In this document: piece after piece, positions 1-5,031 of the stretch
Layout of the letters: every line of letters begins with the position of its first letter
How positions within the stretch are numbered: the first letter of the stretch is position 1
NCBI GenBank assembly: GCA_025353985.1
Contig: JANXNT010001059.1
Coordinates: 1-5,031 of the forward strand
Source: Limnoglobus sp.
Lineage (GTDB): Bacteria > Planctomycetota > Planctomycetia > Gemmatales > Gemmataceae
Length of the DNA stretch: 5,031 nucleotides
Reading direction: 5' to 3'
The notes under the pieces: generated by a model
The model's database searches: none
Seen by the model: only the letters and a program-made list of their open reading frames with translations
What the model was told of the DNA's origin: nothing
Translations under genes and position numbers: made by a program

Positions 1-1404
1 ATCGGGGTCCAATCCGCCGAGAAACGCGCGTTCGGTGTACATCGGTAACAGTGCCGTCCAGTTCCAACTCATGCCGATCGAGGGGCCATCTTCGATGAGG
101 ATGCGTCCCTCGCGCGTGGTGCGAGTGGCGATTTCCTTCACGAGCTTTTCTTGCTCCGCATTCAGCCCCATCGCGATCGGTTCGGTTCGCAACCCCAGCG
201 AATACCGCAGCGGCCCCGTTGCGTACCCACCCCAGCCCGCAATCGCGGGGAGCAACACGATAATCAGAAGCAGAATCGAGCGGTACGGCAGCGTTTTGCC
301 GATGGTTTGCGCCATCCACGCGGCGGGCAAGACGGCGAGTGCCGCCACCAGCGGTGCGGCGCGTTCGGCTCCGCCATTCGCGAGCGGGGGCCACGTTTGC
401 CCGAGCCTGGCAATGCAGAACGCCAATAGCCCCGTTAAAACCAACAGTGCAGGTGCCGTCTTACGGTTGGCACGCGCAAACCAGACGCAGCCGAACAGCC
501 CCGCGACCACCATCGGCCACCCGAGCGGGGCGGGGCCGAAGAGTTGGCCGTTGCCGTCCCACGAATCGAGCAGTGCTCCCCAGTTTGGCAGCGGGGCCAC
601 ATCGTCTACGGATGGCTGCCGCAGCCACCAGAATTTTGCCCAATCCCAGATCCACCACATGTTAAGTGCGATGCCAACCGAGGAAATGCCGAACAAACCG
701 AGGTGCCAGCCGGGGCCGTGTCGCGGTGCCACTGCGAGGTAATAGATGCCCAGAACGGGCGCAAGGCCCAGCCAAACAACGGGGTGCGCGTACCAACCGA
801 TGATCGCCGTGCCGGAGAGAATTAGCCATGCTGTGATGCCGGGTTCCCAGTTGTAACGCGAGAGCCAAGAGATGAAAATGATCGCCGACATTCCCGCCAG
901 TAGCAGATCGCTATCGCCCGCATCGAACATCGCGCGAACGGGCGCGGACCACCAGACGCCACAACCGAATGCACCGGCCAGACACGCTCCCGGTGCCGAC
1001 AAGCCGATGCCGCGCCCGGCTAACACGAACGCACCCGGCACGAGCAAACAACAGATGAACAAGCCGATTTTGTACGCCGCCGGGTCGTAGCCTTTGCCGG
1101 AGATGGTCAGAAACAGTTCTGCGGGGCGGCAACCGCCATCGAAGACGGGCGTTTTCGGGTAGCCTGCCTGAAAGTTCGGATCGAAGCACGCCGTGGCATA
1201 GCGTTGGCGGAAAGTTTCGGAACCGAGACTGCCATGATAAAGGTGAAGCGGGTGCCTGCCCGCAACGATCGGCCGCGAATCGTGCAAACCCGCCCAACCG
1301 CCGAACACCGGCAGCGACAAACCGGCTTGGCCCACGGTCAGCACCAACACCGCGAGTAACCAGCCCGGTTTCGCACGAAATCCGTCGGCAGGTGAACCAT
1401 CCAT
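1..1404 (-). CDS. Multi-pass membrane protein, GT-C/YfhO/PTPS-related type (3' end beyond window)
   Basis: The minus-strand frame from the ATG at 1404 to base 1 is 468 codons with no stop, so the gene continues past the left edge. The translation alternates hydrophobic helices and loops. A first helix lies at about residues 15-34, then a long probably extracytoplasmic loop to about residue 110 containing DPNFQAGYP at 75-83. Further helices lie near 113-130, 135-152, 166-181, 190-225, 233-252, 296-310, 317-332, 350-366 and 374-391. A soluble stretch follows from about 410, ending in RAFLGGLDPD at the edge. One N-terminal helix followed by a big Asp-containing loop is the layout of GT-C-fold and YfhO/PTPS-related membrane proteins; the 'GGLDPD' segment resembles planctomycete members I recall. 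A polyprenyl-sugar transferase or lipid-linked sugar protein is an inference; the substrate is unknown. No convincing Shine-Dalgarno precedes ATG 1404. An in-frame TTG nine codons upstream is possible, and an in-frame TGA lies further upstream. The small basic gene lies 109 bp upstream on the same strand. Confidence 0.85.
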   Translation of the reverse strand, partial: MDGSPADGFRAKPGWLLAVLVLTVGQAGLSLPVFGGWAGLHDSRPIVAGRHPLHLYHGSLGSETFRQRYATACFDPNFQAGYPKTPVFDGGCRPAELFLTISGKGYDPAAYKIGLFICCLLVPGAFVLAGRGIGLSAPGACLAGAFGCGVWWSAPVRAMFDAGDSDLLLAGMSAIIFISWLSRYNWEPGITAWLILSGTAIIGWYAHPVVWLGLAPVLGIYYLAVAPRHGPGWHLGLFGISSVGIALNMWWIWDWAKFWWLRQPSVDDVAPLPNWGALLDSWDGNGQLFGPAPLGWPMVVAGLFGCVWFARANRKTAPALLVLTGLLAFCIARLGQTWPPLANGGAERAAPLVAALAVLPAAWMAQTIGKTLPYRSILLLIIVLLPAIAGWGGYATGPLRYSLGLRTEPIAMGLNAEQEKLVKEIATRTTREGRILIEDGPSIGMSWNWTALLPMYTERAFLGGLDPD

Positions 1405-1492
1405 GACATCCGCACCCCAACGAGGTAACAATGGTGCCGATGGTATCGCAAATCATCGATTCGGTACAAGTGCAAGGCCGCCGCGGCCGCTT

Positions 1493-1520
1493 TCAGCGAT
1501 CAGCAGTCCGCTTTCAGCCA
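1493..1520 (+). repeat. Degenerate heptamer array TCAGCNN x4
   Basis: Four consecutive 7-bp units on the plus strand: TCAGCGA, TCAGCAG, TCCGCTT and TCAGCCA, starting at 1493, 1500, 1507 and 1514. Only the third unit breaks the TCAGC core. The array crosses the stop codon of the small basic gene (1514-1516). It is the inverted counterpart of the array at 1557-1591. Degenerate heptamer repeats between genes are known from cyanobacteria (STRR families); that planctomycetes carry a comparable class is my recollection. Confidence 0.75.
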
Positions 1521-1582
1521 GAGTGTTCAGATTTCCGATTCTGCGGTCCTTGATTTGCTGACCGCTGATTGCTGATCGCTGA
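1493..1582. repeat. Inverted repeat formed by the two heptamer arrays
   Basis: The arrays at 1493-1518 and 1557-1582 are reverse complements with few mismatches. The core TCAGCGATCAGCA (1493-1505) matches 1570-1582 perfectly over 13 bp. The remaining units pair imperfectly (1506-1518 with 1557-1569), leaving a loop of about 38 bases (1519-1556). On the minus-strand transcript this would put a long imperfect hairpin across the 3' end of the small gene and just before the membrane-protein gene. It has no following T-run, so it is not a standard intrinsic terminator. A role in transcript end formation or stability is possible but unproven. Confidence 0.65.
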
Positions 1583-1765
1583 CGGCTGATCGAGACCATT
1601 CAAGGACTCCGACCGGTGGCGGCCGAGTTGCTCGACGTCGTTGGCGGCGTCTTCCGGGTTATCGGCGAGGTTGCGCTTGAGTTGATGGCGACGGTGTTTG
1701 TTGCCGCGCTTCTTCACGGCGCGTTTCCACTCGCGAATCTTGCGTTTATCTGGGTCTACGGGCAT
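1514..1765 (-). CDS. Small basic conserved protein (83 aa), repeat-derived C-terminus
   Basis: The protein begins MPVDPDKRKIREWKRAVKKR. Residues 7-31 are extremely rich in Lys/Arg, followed by a short acidic patch (about 35-46) and an 'RHRSESLNGLDQ' segment ending near residue 60. I recognise the first 60 residues as resembling small conserved proteins of planctomycetes, but know no function; binding to RNA, ribosome or DNA is a guess from charge alone. There is no signal peptide or membrane segment. Residues 59-70 are encoded by the GCTGANN heptamer array and residues up to 83 continue in Ser/Asn/Gln/Gly-rich sequence, so the last 24 residues probably replace an ancestral end. The start at 1765 is supported by AGGTG four bases upstream. 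The gene diverges from the glycosyltransferase with 14 bp between the two ATGs, and precedes the membrane-protein gene on the same strand. Confidence 0.8.
   Translation of the reverse strand: MPVDPDKRKIREWKRAVKKRGNKHRRHQLKRNLADNPEDAANDVEQLGRHRSESLNGLDQPSAISNQRSANQGPQNRKSEHSG
1557..1591 (+). repeat. Degenerate heptamer array GCTGANN x5
   Basis: Five units in exact 7-bp register: GCTGACC, GCTGATT, GCTGATC, GCTGACG and GCTGATC, starting at 1557, 1564, 1571, 1578 and 1585. The GCTGA core is invariant and only the last two positions vary. The array lies inside the small basic gene and encodes its residues 59-70. Because 7 is not a multiple of 3, the frame rotates through the repeat, giving a Ser/Ala/Asn/Gln-rich peptide. 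Confidence 0.85.
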
Positions 1766-1768
1766 AAA
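1740..1768 (+). promoter_or_regulatory. Weak sigma70-like promoter candidate for the GT4 gene
   Basis: TTGCGT (1740-1745) and CATAAA (1763-1768) are separated by exactly 17 bp. Each matches the -35 and -10 consensus only partly (3/6 and 4/6). If used, transcription would start about 5 bases before the GT4 ATG at 1780, giving a nearly leaderless mRNA, which fits the lack of a Shine-Dalgarno there. The elements lie within the first codons of the divergent small gene. The match is weak and may be chance. Confidence 0.2.
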
Positions 1769-1769
1769 A

Positions 1770-1776
1770 CACCTTT
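1770..1776 (-). promoter_or_regulatory. Probable ribosome binding site of the small basic gene
   Basis: On the minus strand the sequence AAAGGTG stands four bases before the ATG at 1765. AGGTG is complementary to part of the 16S rRNA 3' end and supports this start. It is notable because the other genes here show no clear Shine-Dalgarno. It lies wholly within the 14-bp gap between the divergent start codons. Confidence 0.45.
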
Positions 1777-1779
1777 AAC

Positions 1780-2826
1780 ATGAAGCAGCGTATTCTGATC
1801 GCCACCGATGCCTGGAACCCGCAAGTTAACGGGGTCGTGCGAACGCTCGACACCACCACCCGCACACTCCGTGCGATGGGGCACATCGTCGAAGTCGTCT
1901 CGCCCGAGGGATTTTCGCAGATTCCGATCCCGTTCTACCGGGAAATCCCGTTCTGCTTCCCGCGTCCCGGCCGTGTCAATCGCCGGATCCAATCGTTTCA
2001 GCCAGACTGCGTTCATATCGCCACGGAGGGGCCGATCGGTCTGCTGGTTCACCAGTATTGTCGGCATCATGCGTGGAATTTTACCACGTCGTATCACACG
2101 AAGTTCCCCGAATATGCCCAGACACTTACGGGTTTCCCGGCACGTTGGAGTTACCGATTCCTGCGCTGGTTTCACAACCGGGCGAGCGCGATCATGGTTG
2201 CGACGCCTAGCCTGGAAGCCGATTTGCAACAGCGTGGCTTTGCGTCGCCGATTCGGCGTTGGTCGCGCGGCGTCGATTTTACGGTGTTTCGAGCGGGGGA
2301 AAAGCAATCGAGCCAGTACCCGGTTCCTGTGTTGCTTTATGTCGGTCGCGTCTCGGCGGAAAAGAACATCGAAGCGTTTTTGGCAATCGACACGCCGGGA
2401 ACGAAAGTGATCGTCGGCGACGGTCCAGCACGTGCGGAGTTGCAGGCGAAATACCCGCAAGCCGTGTTCCTCGGGTTCCTCAAGGGCGAAGCCCTCACGG
2501 CGGCTTACGCGGCCGCGGATCTCTTCGTTTTCCCAAGCAAAACCGATACGTTCGGCCTCGTGATGATCGAAGCGATGGCGTGCGGGCTACCCGTGGCGGC
2601 GTTCCCGGTGACTGGCCCGATCGACATCATCACGAAGCCCACACTCGGAGCGTTGAATGCAGACCTCGGCACCGCAATTCGGCAGGCCTTGATCACCGGC
2701 CAACGAATTGCTTGCATCAAAGAAGCCCGACGCTATTCGTGGGAGAATTGCACTCGGCAATTCGTCGAAAATCTGGTTTTGGTGAGAAATCTGTCGACTT
2801 TTCGTGCCAGCACGCTGAGCGAGTGA
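1780..2826 (+). CDS. GT4-family glycosyltransferase, MgtA/PimB-like (348 aa)
   Basis: A retaining GT-B enzyme transferring a sugar, often mannose or another hexose, from a nucleotide-sugar donor, probably to a lipid or glycan at the cytoplasmic membrane face. The N-terminal domain starts MKQRILIATDAWNPQVNGVV, the Gly-rich acceptor/donor loop typical of this subgroup, and includes SYHTKFPEYA (104-113), diagnostic of MgtA/SQD2/PimB-like members. The C-terminal donor domain has YVGRVSAEKN with R190 and K195, 'VGDGPARAEL' at 212-221, and 'PSKTDTFGLVMIEA' at 252-265 carrying the EX7E-type motif as D256/E264; Asp at the first position is usual in this subgroup. The length is slightly short for a family of roughly 350-400 residues, but both domains are complete. 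No signal peptide or membrane helix is present. The start at 1780 fits the family N-terminus, although no Shine-Dalgarno precedes it. The last ten residues lie in an inverted-repeat arm and look like read-through of intergenic sequence. The exact substrate cannot be told. Confidence 0.92.
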   Translation: MKQRILIATDAWNPQVNGVVRTLDTTTRTLRAMGHIVEVVSPEGFSQIPIPFYREIPFCFPRPGRVNRRIQSFQPDCVHIATEGPIGLLVHQYCRHHAWNFTTSYHTKFPEYAQTLTGFPARWSYRFLRWFHNRASAIMVATPSLEADLQQRGFASPIRRWSRGVDFTVFRAGEKQSSQYPVPVLLYVGRVSAEKNIEAFLAIDTPGTKVIVGDGPARAELQAKYPQAVFLGFLKGEALTAAYAAADLFVFPSKTDTFGLVMIEAMACGLPVAAFPVTGPIDIITKPTLGALNADLGTAIRQALITGQRIACIKEARRYSWENCTRQFVENLVLVRNLSTFRASTLSE

Positions 2827-2860
2827 AGTTGCGCGATTTGAAACTTTCCTGACACTCGCT
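2818..2860. terminator. Hairpin at the 3' end of the GT4 gene, possible terminator
   Basis: AGCGAGTG (2818-2825) pairs perfectly with CACTCGCT (2853-2860). Inside it AAGTT (2826-2830) pairs with AACTT (2842-2846), leaving a six-base bulge and an 11-base loop. The stem begins six bases before the stop codon's end, so it sits right at the end of the GT4 reading frame. No T-run follows, so it could be an unconventional terminator or a 3'-end stability structure. It is nested in the longer inverted repeat. Confidence 0.35.
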
Positions 2861-2893
2861 TTGACAATGTTCATTCTCAAAAAACTGGCGAGC

Positions 2894-2918
2894 GCAGGTT
2901 TGTGCGTGAAACACCTGC
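2894..2918. terminator. Hairpin in the convergent intergenic region
   Basis: GCAGGT (2894-2899) pairs with ACCTGC (2913-2918). With one bulged C (2912), two more T-A pairs can form, closing a loop of about seven bases. It lies between the convergent glycosyltransferase and ceramidase-like genes, where a bidirectional terminator would be expected. On the minus strand A-rich and T-rich runs are nearby (2878-2884), which reads as a run of T after the stem for minus-strand transcription. The stem is short, so confidence is low. Confidence 0.3.
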
Positions 2919-3026
2919 TTTTGAAGATAGGCGACAAAACAGCCCAACTTCAAAACTTGCGCAGCAGGCTGGCAGGAAAAGTCGCACGATTTCGAGTGCC
3001 TGAAACGAGCGTTAATTGGTCGGCTT

Positions 3027-4394
3027 TCACGGTTTGAGCTTCGCAACGACCCTCGATACGCTTGCGGAGATGCGATCTTCTACGTCGCGGGTCCAGCGGT
3101 CGGCAGGCAGCATGTATTCGTGCAGGTAACCGACTTCGTAGCCGCCTTCTCGCCAGTTTCGCTCCGATGGAATATAGGCAGTCAAATCTGCGGAGTACGA
3201 TGTCACCCACGTTTTCGCACCGTATTCCTTTCGGTAGCGATGGGCGTAATCGACCAGAACTTCCCCTCCCAGTGCGATCCACAACTGGCCGTCGAAATCC
3301 CACGCCTGCACGGCATACGGGTGTGATTTTGCGAACGGCACGCCATCGTCGAGTTGTTTGAGCATCCGTTTCGCCCAGCGTACGCGAACGGGGCTGCCGT
3401 CTTTCAAATGCACGTTCAGCTCCAAGCGTGTCGGGTTTTTCTCGAAGGGCAGATCGACGAACTCGAACGCCGTGCGCAGTTTCGGCGCGAGTGACTGCAT
3501 CTTCTGATCGACGACTTTGGTAACCCCCGCAGCCAGTTGATTTCCATACTTTTCCGCCATCTCCACGGTGCGTCGCGGTAACGGGTTCTGATCGCCACCG
3601 CACCCATCGACGAACATCGCCATCGCTCCGGGGTACTTCTTTTCCAATGCAATTTGCGCGAAGCCTGCGTAGTCCCCGCACCATTGATAAAAGCTCAGAA
3701 CCGTGTTGTGGCAGGCGTATCCGAAGACGATCGCAAGCAATTCGTCTTTCGTGTCGCGCACCACCAAAATGGGCACGGAGTGATCGACCGGCCCTTTGGG
3801 TGTCTCGCCGCGTTTCAACATCTCTGGTATGTCGGCTTCCTTATTGTTCCGCCGATTGACCGCGAAAGTACAGACGCCTTCGCCCGATGAAACCGTAGCG
3901 GCCCGCATGTTGCCGAGCGACGCGCGGATCGTGCGAATGATCTCGCGTTCGAGCCAATCGGAATAGTCGTAGACGCGCTTTCGTTGCACATCGTCCAGCG
4001 GGTAATAGTCTTCGAGATCGCCACGGACCGCCGGCGCACAGTGGTTGTGCGAGTTCGTGATCCGGATCTGATCGCGTTCGAGGCCGTCGGATTTTTTCAA
4101 CGATGCACAAATCGAGTCGTACATCCACTTCGGCATTCCGCACAAATCGCTCGTCAGTAACACGACGCGGTGGCCTTTCGCGTCTTCGAGCGAGAGAGCT
4201 TTAATCCAGATGTCGTGGAGTGTCCCCTCCGAGGGTCGATCGCGGCCGCCGTAACCAGCGAGCCACATCGGCACCTTCGGCGTAATCACGGCCTTCGCCA
4301 GTCCCGCTTTCCACATCGGCTGATCGTCTGCATTCGCTCGCGAAACGAGTCCGAGTGCGAGAATACTCATCCAGATTGTTCGTTTGTACATCAT
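3027..4394 (-). CDS. Secreted neutral/alkaline ceramidase-like hydrolase (455 aa)
   Basis: The start MMYKRTIWMSILALGLVSRANA is a signal peptide: K/R n-region, hydrophobic core and A-N-A cleavage site near residue 22. The mature protein therefore probably acts in the periplasm or outside. Features of the neutral/alkaline non-lysosomal ceramidase N-terminal domain appear in order: 'AVITPKVPMWLAGYGGR' (about 35-51), 'SHNHCAP' with H116/H118, 'GYACHNTVL' with H229, 'DGCGGDQNP' (263-271), 'GGEVLVDY' with E378, and 'LTAYIPSE' with Y407. In Pseudomonas ceramidase the zinc ligands are two His, a Glu and a Tyr, and all four have counterparts here. The nucleophilic Ser of GDVSPN is replaced by Asn in 'GDQNPL'. 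At 455 residues it also lacks the C-terminal domain of classical enzymes of about 650. It is therefore a zinc-hydrolase relative of uncertain substrate, not a safe ceramidase call. The ATG at 4394 overlaps the kelch stop codon; an ATG at 4433 is rejected because it would bury the signal peptide. Confidence 0.88.
   Translation of the reverse strand: MMYKRTIWMSILALGLVSRANADDQPMWKAGLAKAVITPKVPMWLAGYGGRDRPSEGTLHDIWIKALSLEDAKGHRVVLLTSDLCGMPKWMYDSICASLKKSDGLERDQIRITNSHNHCAPAVRGDLEDYYPLDDVQRKRVYDYSDWLEREIIRTIRASLGNMRAATVSSGEGVCTFAVNRRNNKEADIPEMLKRGETPKGPVDHSVPILVVRDTKDELLAIVFGYACHNTVLSFYQWCGDYAGFAQIALEKKYPGAMAMFVDGCGGDQNPLPRRTVEMAEKYGNQLAAGVTKVVDQKMQSLAPKLRTAFEFVDLPFEKNPTRLELNVHLKDGSPVRVRWAKRMLKQLDDGVPFAKSHPYAVQAWDFDGQLWIALGGEVLVDYAHRYRKEYGAKTWVTSYSADLTAYIPSERNWREGGYEVGYLHEYMLPADRWTRDVEDRISASVSRVVAKLKP
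4389..4394 (-). promoter_or_regulatory. ATGATG stop/start overlap coupling kelch and hydrolase genes
   Basis: On the minus strand the kelch stop TGA (4393-4391) lies inside ATGATG (4394-4389). Both ATGs are in frame for the hydrolase, giving a 4-base ATGA overlap or a TGATG junction. No Shine-Dalgarno precedes them. Translation of the hydrolase is therefore probably coupled to termination of the kelch gene, and the two are one transcript. Confidence 0.75.
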
Positions 4395-5031
4395 TCGTCG
4401 GGCGTCCAGTTCTTGGGTAATTGCAATGACCACACTTCGCTGTTGAGTGGTTGCGCGTGCCCGCCGGCGACCCAGATTTTATCCTGGAAGACGTATGCGG
4501 AATGTTCGTGTCGCTCTTTCCACATCGTCGGCGTTTTGAGTGCTTTCCAGTCTTTGCCGTCCTTCGAGTGCCAAATATCGCCCCAGTTTTTCGCGGGGTT
4601 GTTCGACCAACCGCCGATCGCCCACATGCGGTCGCGGTAGACCACCGACGAGAACCACAATCGCGGCGACCACGGGGCGGCCGCCGTCACTCGTTCCCAT
4701 TTGACGCCATCGCTCGAACTCCAGACATCGTTGTTTGCCGCATATTTCGGGACGTAGTTGCCGCCGCCGAACACCCAGAGTTTGCCATCGTAGGCGACGG
4801 CGGCGTGATAGGCCCGTGCGCTCCACGGGGCGTTCTCCGTTTCGAGTTTCCACGTCTTACCGTCGCTCGAAGACCAGACATCGTTCTTCAAGCTCGCATC
4901 GTCGCCGAAGTAGTAATTTTCGGTGCCGCCAATGATCCACATTTTGTTCTGAAACACCACCGCACCCGCTGCGATACGCGGACTCCAACCGGCGTTCTTC
5001 GCGGTCAGTTCCCACGTTTCGCCGTCTTTCG
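4391..5031 (-). CDS. Kelch-repeat beta-propeller protein (5' end beyond window)
   Basis: The frame is open to the right edge; 212 complete codons are visible and the beginning of the gene is missing. The sequence is a series of kelch blades about 50 residues long. Gly-Gly doublets ending the second strand stand at visible residues 34-35, 88-89, 139-140 and 189-190, each preceded by a pattern such as 'NKMWIIGG' or 'GKLWVFGG'. Between them run 'DVWSSSDGKTW', 'DVWSSSDGVKW' and 'DIWHSKDGKDW', with 'APWSPR' or 'APWSAR' linkers. About four blades are visible, so a full six- or seven-bladed propeller would need two or three more upstream. Kelch propellers bind proteins or glycans, and some, such as galactose oxidase, are enzymes; no copper ligands can be judged here. 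Ending in PDE, it overlaps the hydrolase gene by four bases. Export is likely by association, but its N-terminus is not visible. A GTG at 4960 is internal, since the repeats continue upstream of it. Confidence 0.9.
   Translation of the reverse strand, partial: KDGETWELTAKNAGWSPRIAAGAVVFQNKMWIIGGTENYYFGDDASLKNDVWSSSDGKTWKLETENAPWSARAYHAAVAYDGKLWVFGGGNYVPKYAANNDVWSSSDGVKWERVTAAAPWSPRLWFSSVVYRDRMWAIGGWSNNPAKNWGDIWHSKDGKDWKALKTPTMWKERHEHSAYVFQDKIWVAGGHAQPLNSEVWSLQLPKNWTPDE

Larger units (their letters stand above)
2795..2984. repeat. Imperfect long inverted repeat between convergent genes
   Basis: Plus-strand 2795-2831 resembles the reverse complement of 2945-2984. The outer 17 bases (2795-2811 against 2968-2984) match at 16 positions, and TGAAGTTG (2824-2831) matches 2945-2952 exactly. 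The middle is looser, with a three-base gap. The spacer is about 113 bp and holds further related fragments, such as the 2842-2860 segment. The left arm begins inside the glycosyltransferase gene and encodes its last ten residues. The whole 200-bp convergent gap is richer in A+T than its flanks. I see no gene in it. Confidence 0.65.

Noticed and set aside
35..742. Plus-strand open frame of 235 codons opposite the membrane-protein gene
   Set aside because: It is a shadow. The translation is Ser/Pro/Arg-rich without domains, and the opposite strand gives a coherent multi-helix membrane protein.
911..1456. Minus-strand open frame of 181 codons overlapping the membrane-protein start
   Set aside because: Its translation is Arg/Cys-rich and shows no helices or motifs. 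The overlapping frame from 1404 continues open to the edge with proper hydrophobic segments.
1431..1478. Possible promoter before the membrane-protein gene (TTGTAC or TTGCAC with TACCAT on the minus strand)
   Set aside because: Each hexamer matches the sigma70 consensus at only three or four positions, and several spacings are equally possible, so chance cannot be excluded.
1493..1591. Heptamer region considered as a CRISPR array
   Set aside because: Units are 7 bp without spacers and are degenerate, and no cas genes are present.
1756..2460. Minus-strand open frame opposite the GT4 gene
   Set aside because: It lies antisense to a clearly recognisable glycosyltransferase and has an Arg-rich composition typical of a shadow frame.
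2717..3046. Minus-strand open frame covering the convergent intergenic region (109 codons)
   Set aside because: It overlaps both neighbouring genes and consists of inverted-repeat sequence; the Cys/His/Gln-rich translation has no recognisable domain. It may simply be open by chance in decayed repeat DNA.
4392..4433. Upstream ATG at 4433 as the start of the ceramidase-like gene
   Set aside because: It would add 13 polar residues before the signal peptide and overlap the kelch gene by over 40 bases. The ATG at 4394 gives a clean signal peptide and an ATGA coupling.

Overview
The window looks like a chromosomal segment of a Planctomycete, most likely of the Gemmata group. The reasons are a fairly high GC content in coding DNA, genes largely without Shine-Dalgarno sequences, a small Lys/Arg-rich protein of a type I associate with planctomycetes, a secreted ceramidase-like hydrolase coupled to a kelch protein, and degenerate heptamer repeats at gene ends. 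This placement rests on recognition from memory, not on a search.

Layout. (1) Bases 1-1404, minus strand: the N-terminal 468 codons of a large multi-pass membrane protein (GT-C / YfhO / PTPS-related type), cut by the left edge. Its frame is open right to base 1, and all reading frames opposite it are shadows. (2) Bases 1514-1765, minus strand: a small, very basic 83-residue protein whose last third is written in a heptanucleotide repeat. (3) Bases 1780-2826, plus strand: a complete GT4 glycosyltransferase of the MgtA/PimB-like group, starting only 14 bp from the divergent small gene. (4) Bases 2827-3026: a 200-bp convergent intergenic region made of degenerate inverted repeats and hairpins, one arm of which encodes the last ten residues of the glycosyltransferase. 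(5) Bases 3027-4394, minus strand: a secreted neutral-ceramidase-like hydrolase of 455 residues that keeps the predicted zinc ligands but has Asn where characterised ceramidases have the catalytic Ser. (6) Bases 4391-5031, minus strand: the C-terminal part of a kelch-repeat beta-propeller, cut by the right edge and joined to the hydrolase gene by an ATGA overlap.

Functionally there are two themes. The left half holds envelope or glycan-type genes: a GT4 transferase for a nucleotide-sugar donor and a polytopic membrane protein that may use or move lipid-linked sugars. The right half is a two-gene exported module of kelch protein plus amidase-like hydrolase. There is no sign of a phage, transposon, CRISPR, defence or biosynthetic cluster and no RNA gene. 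The less ordinary content is repeat biology: two oppositely oriented heptamer arrays able to pair with each other, a second degenerate inverted repeat, and in both cases a neighbouring protein whose C-terminus runs into the repeat.
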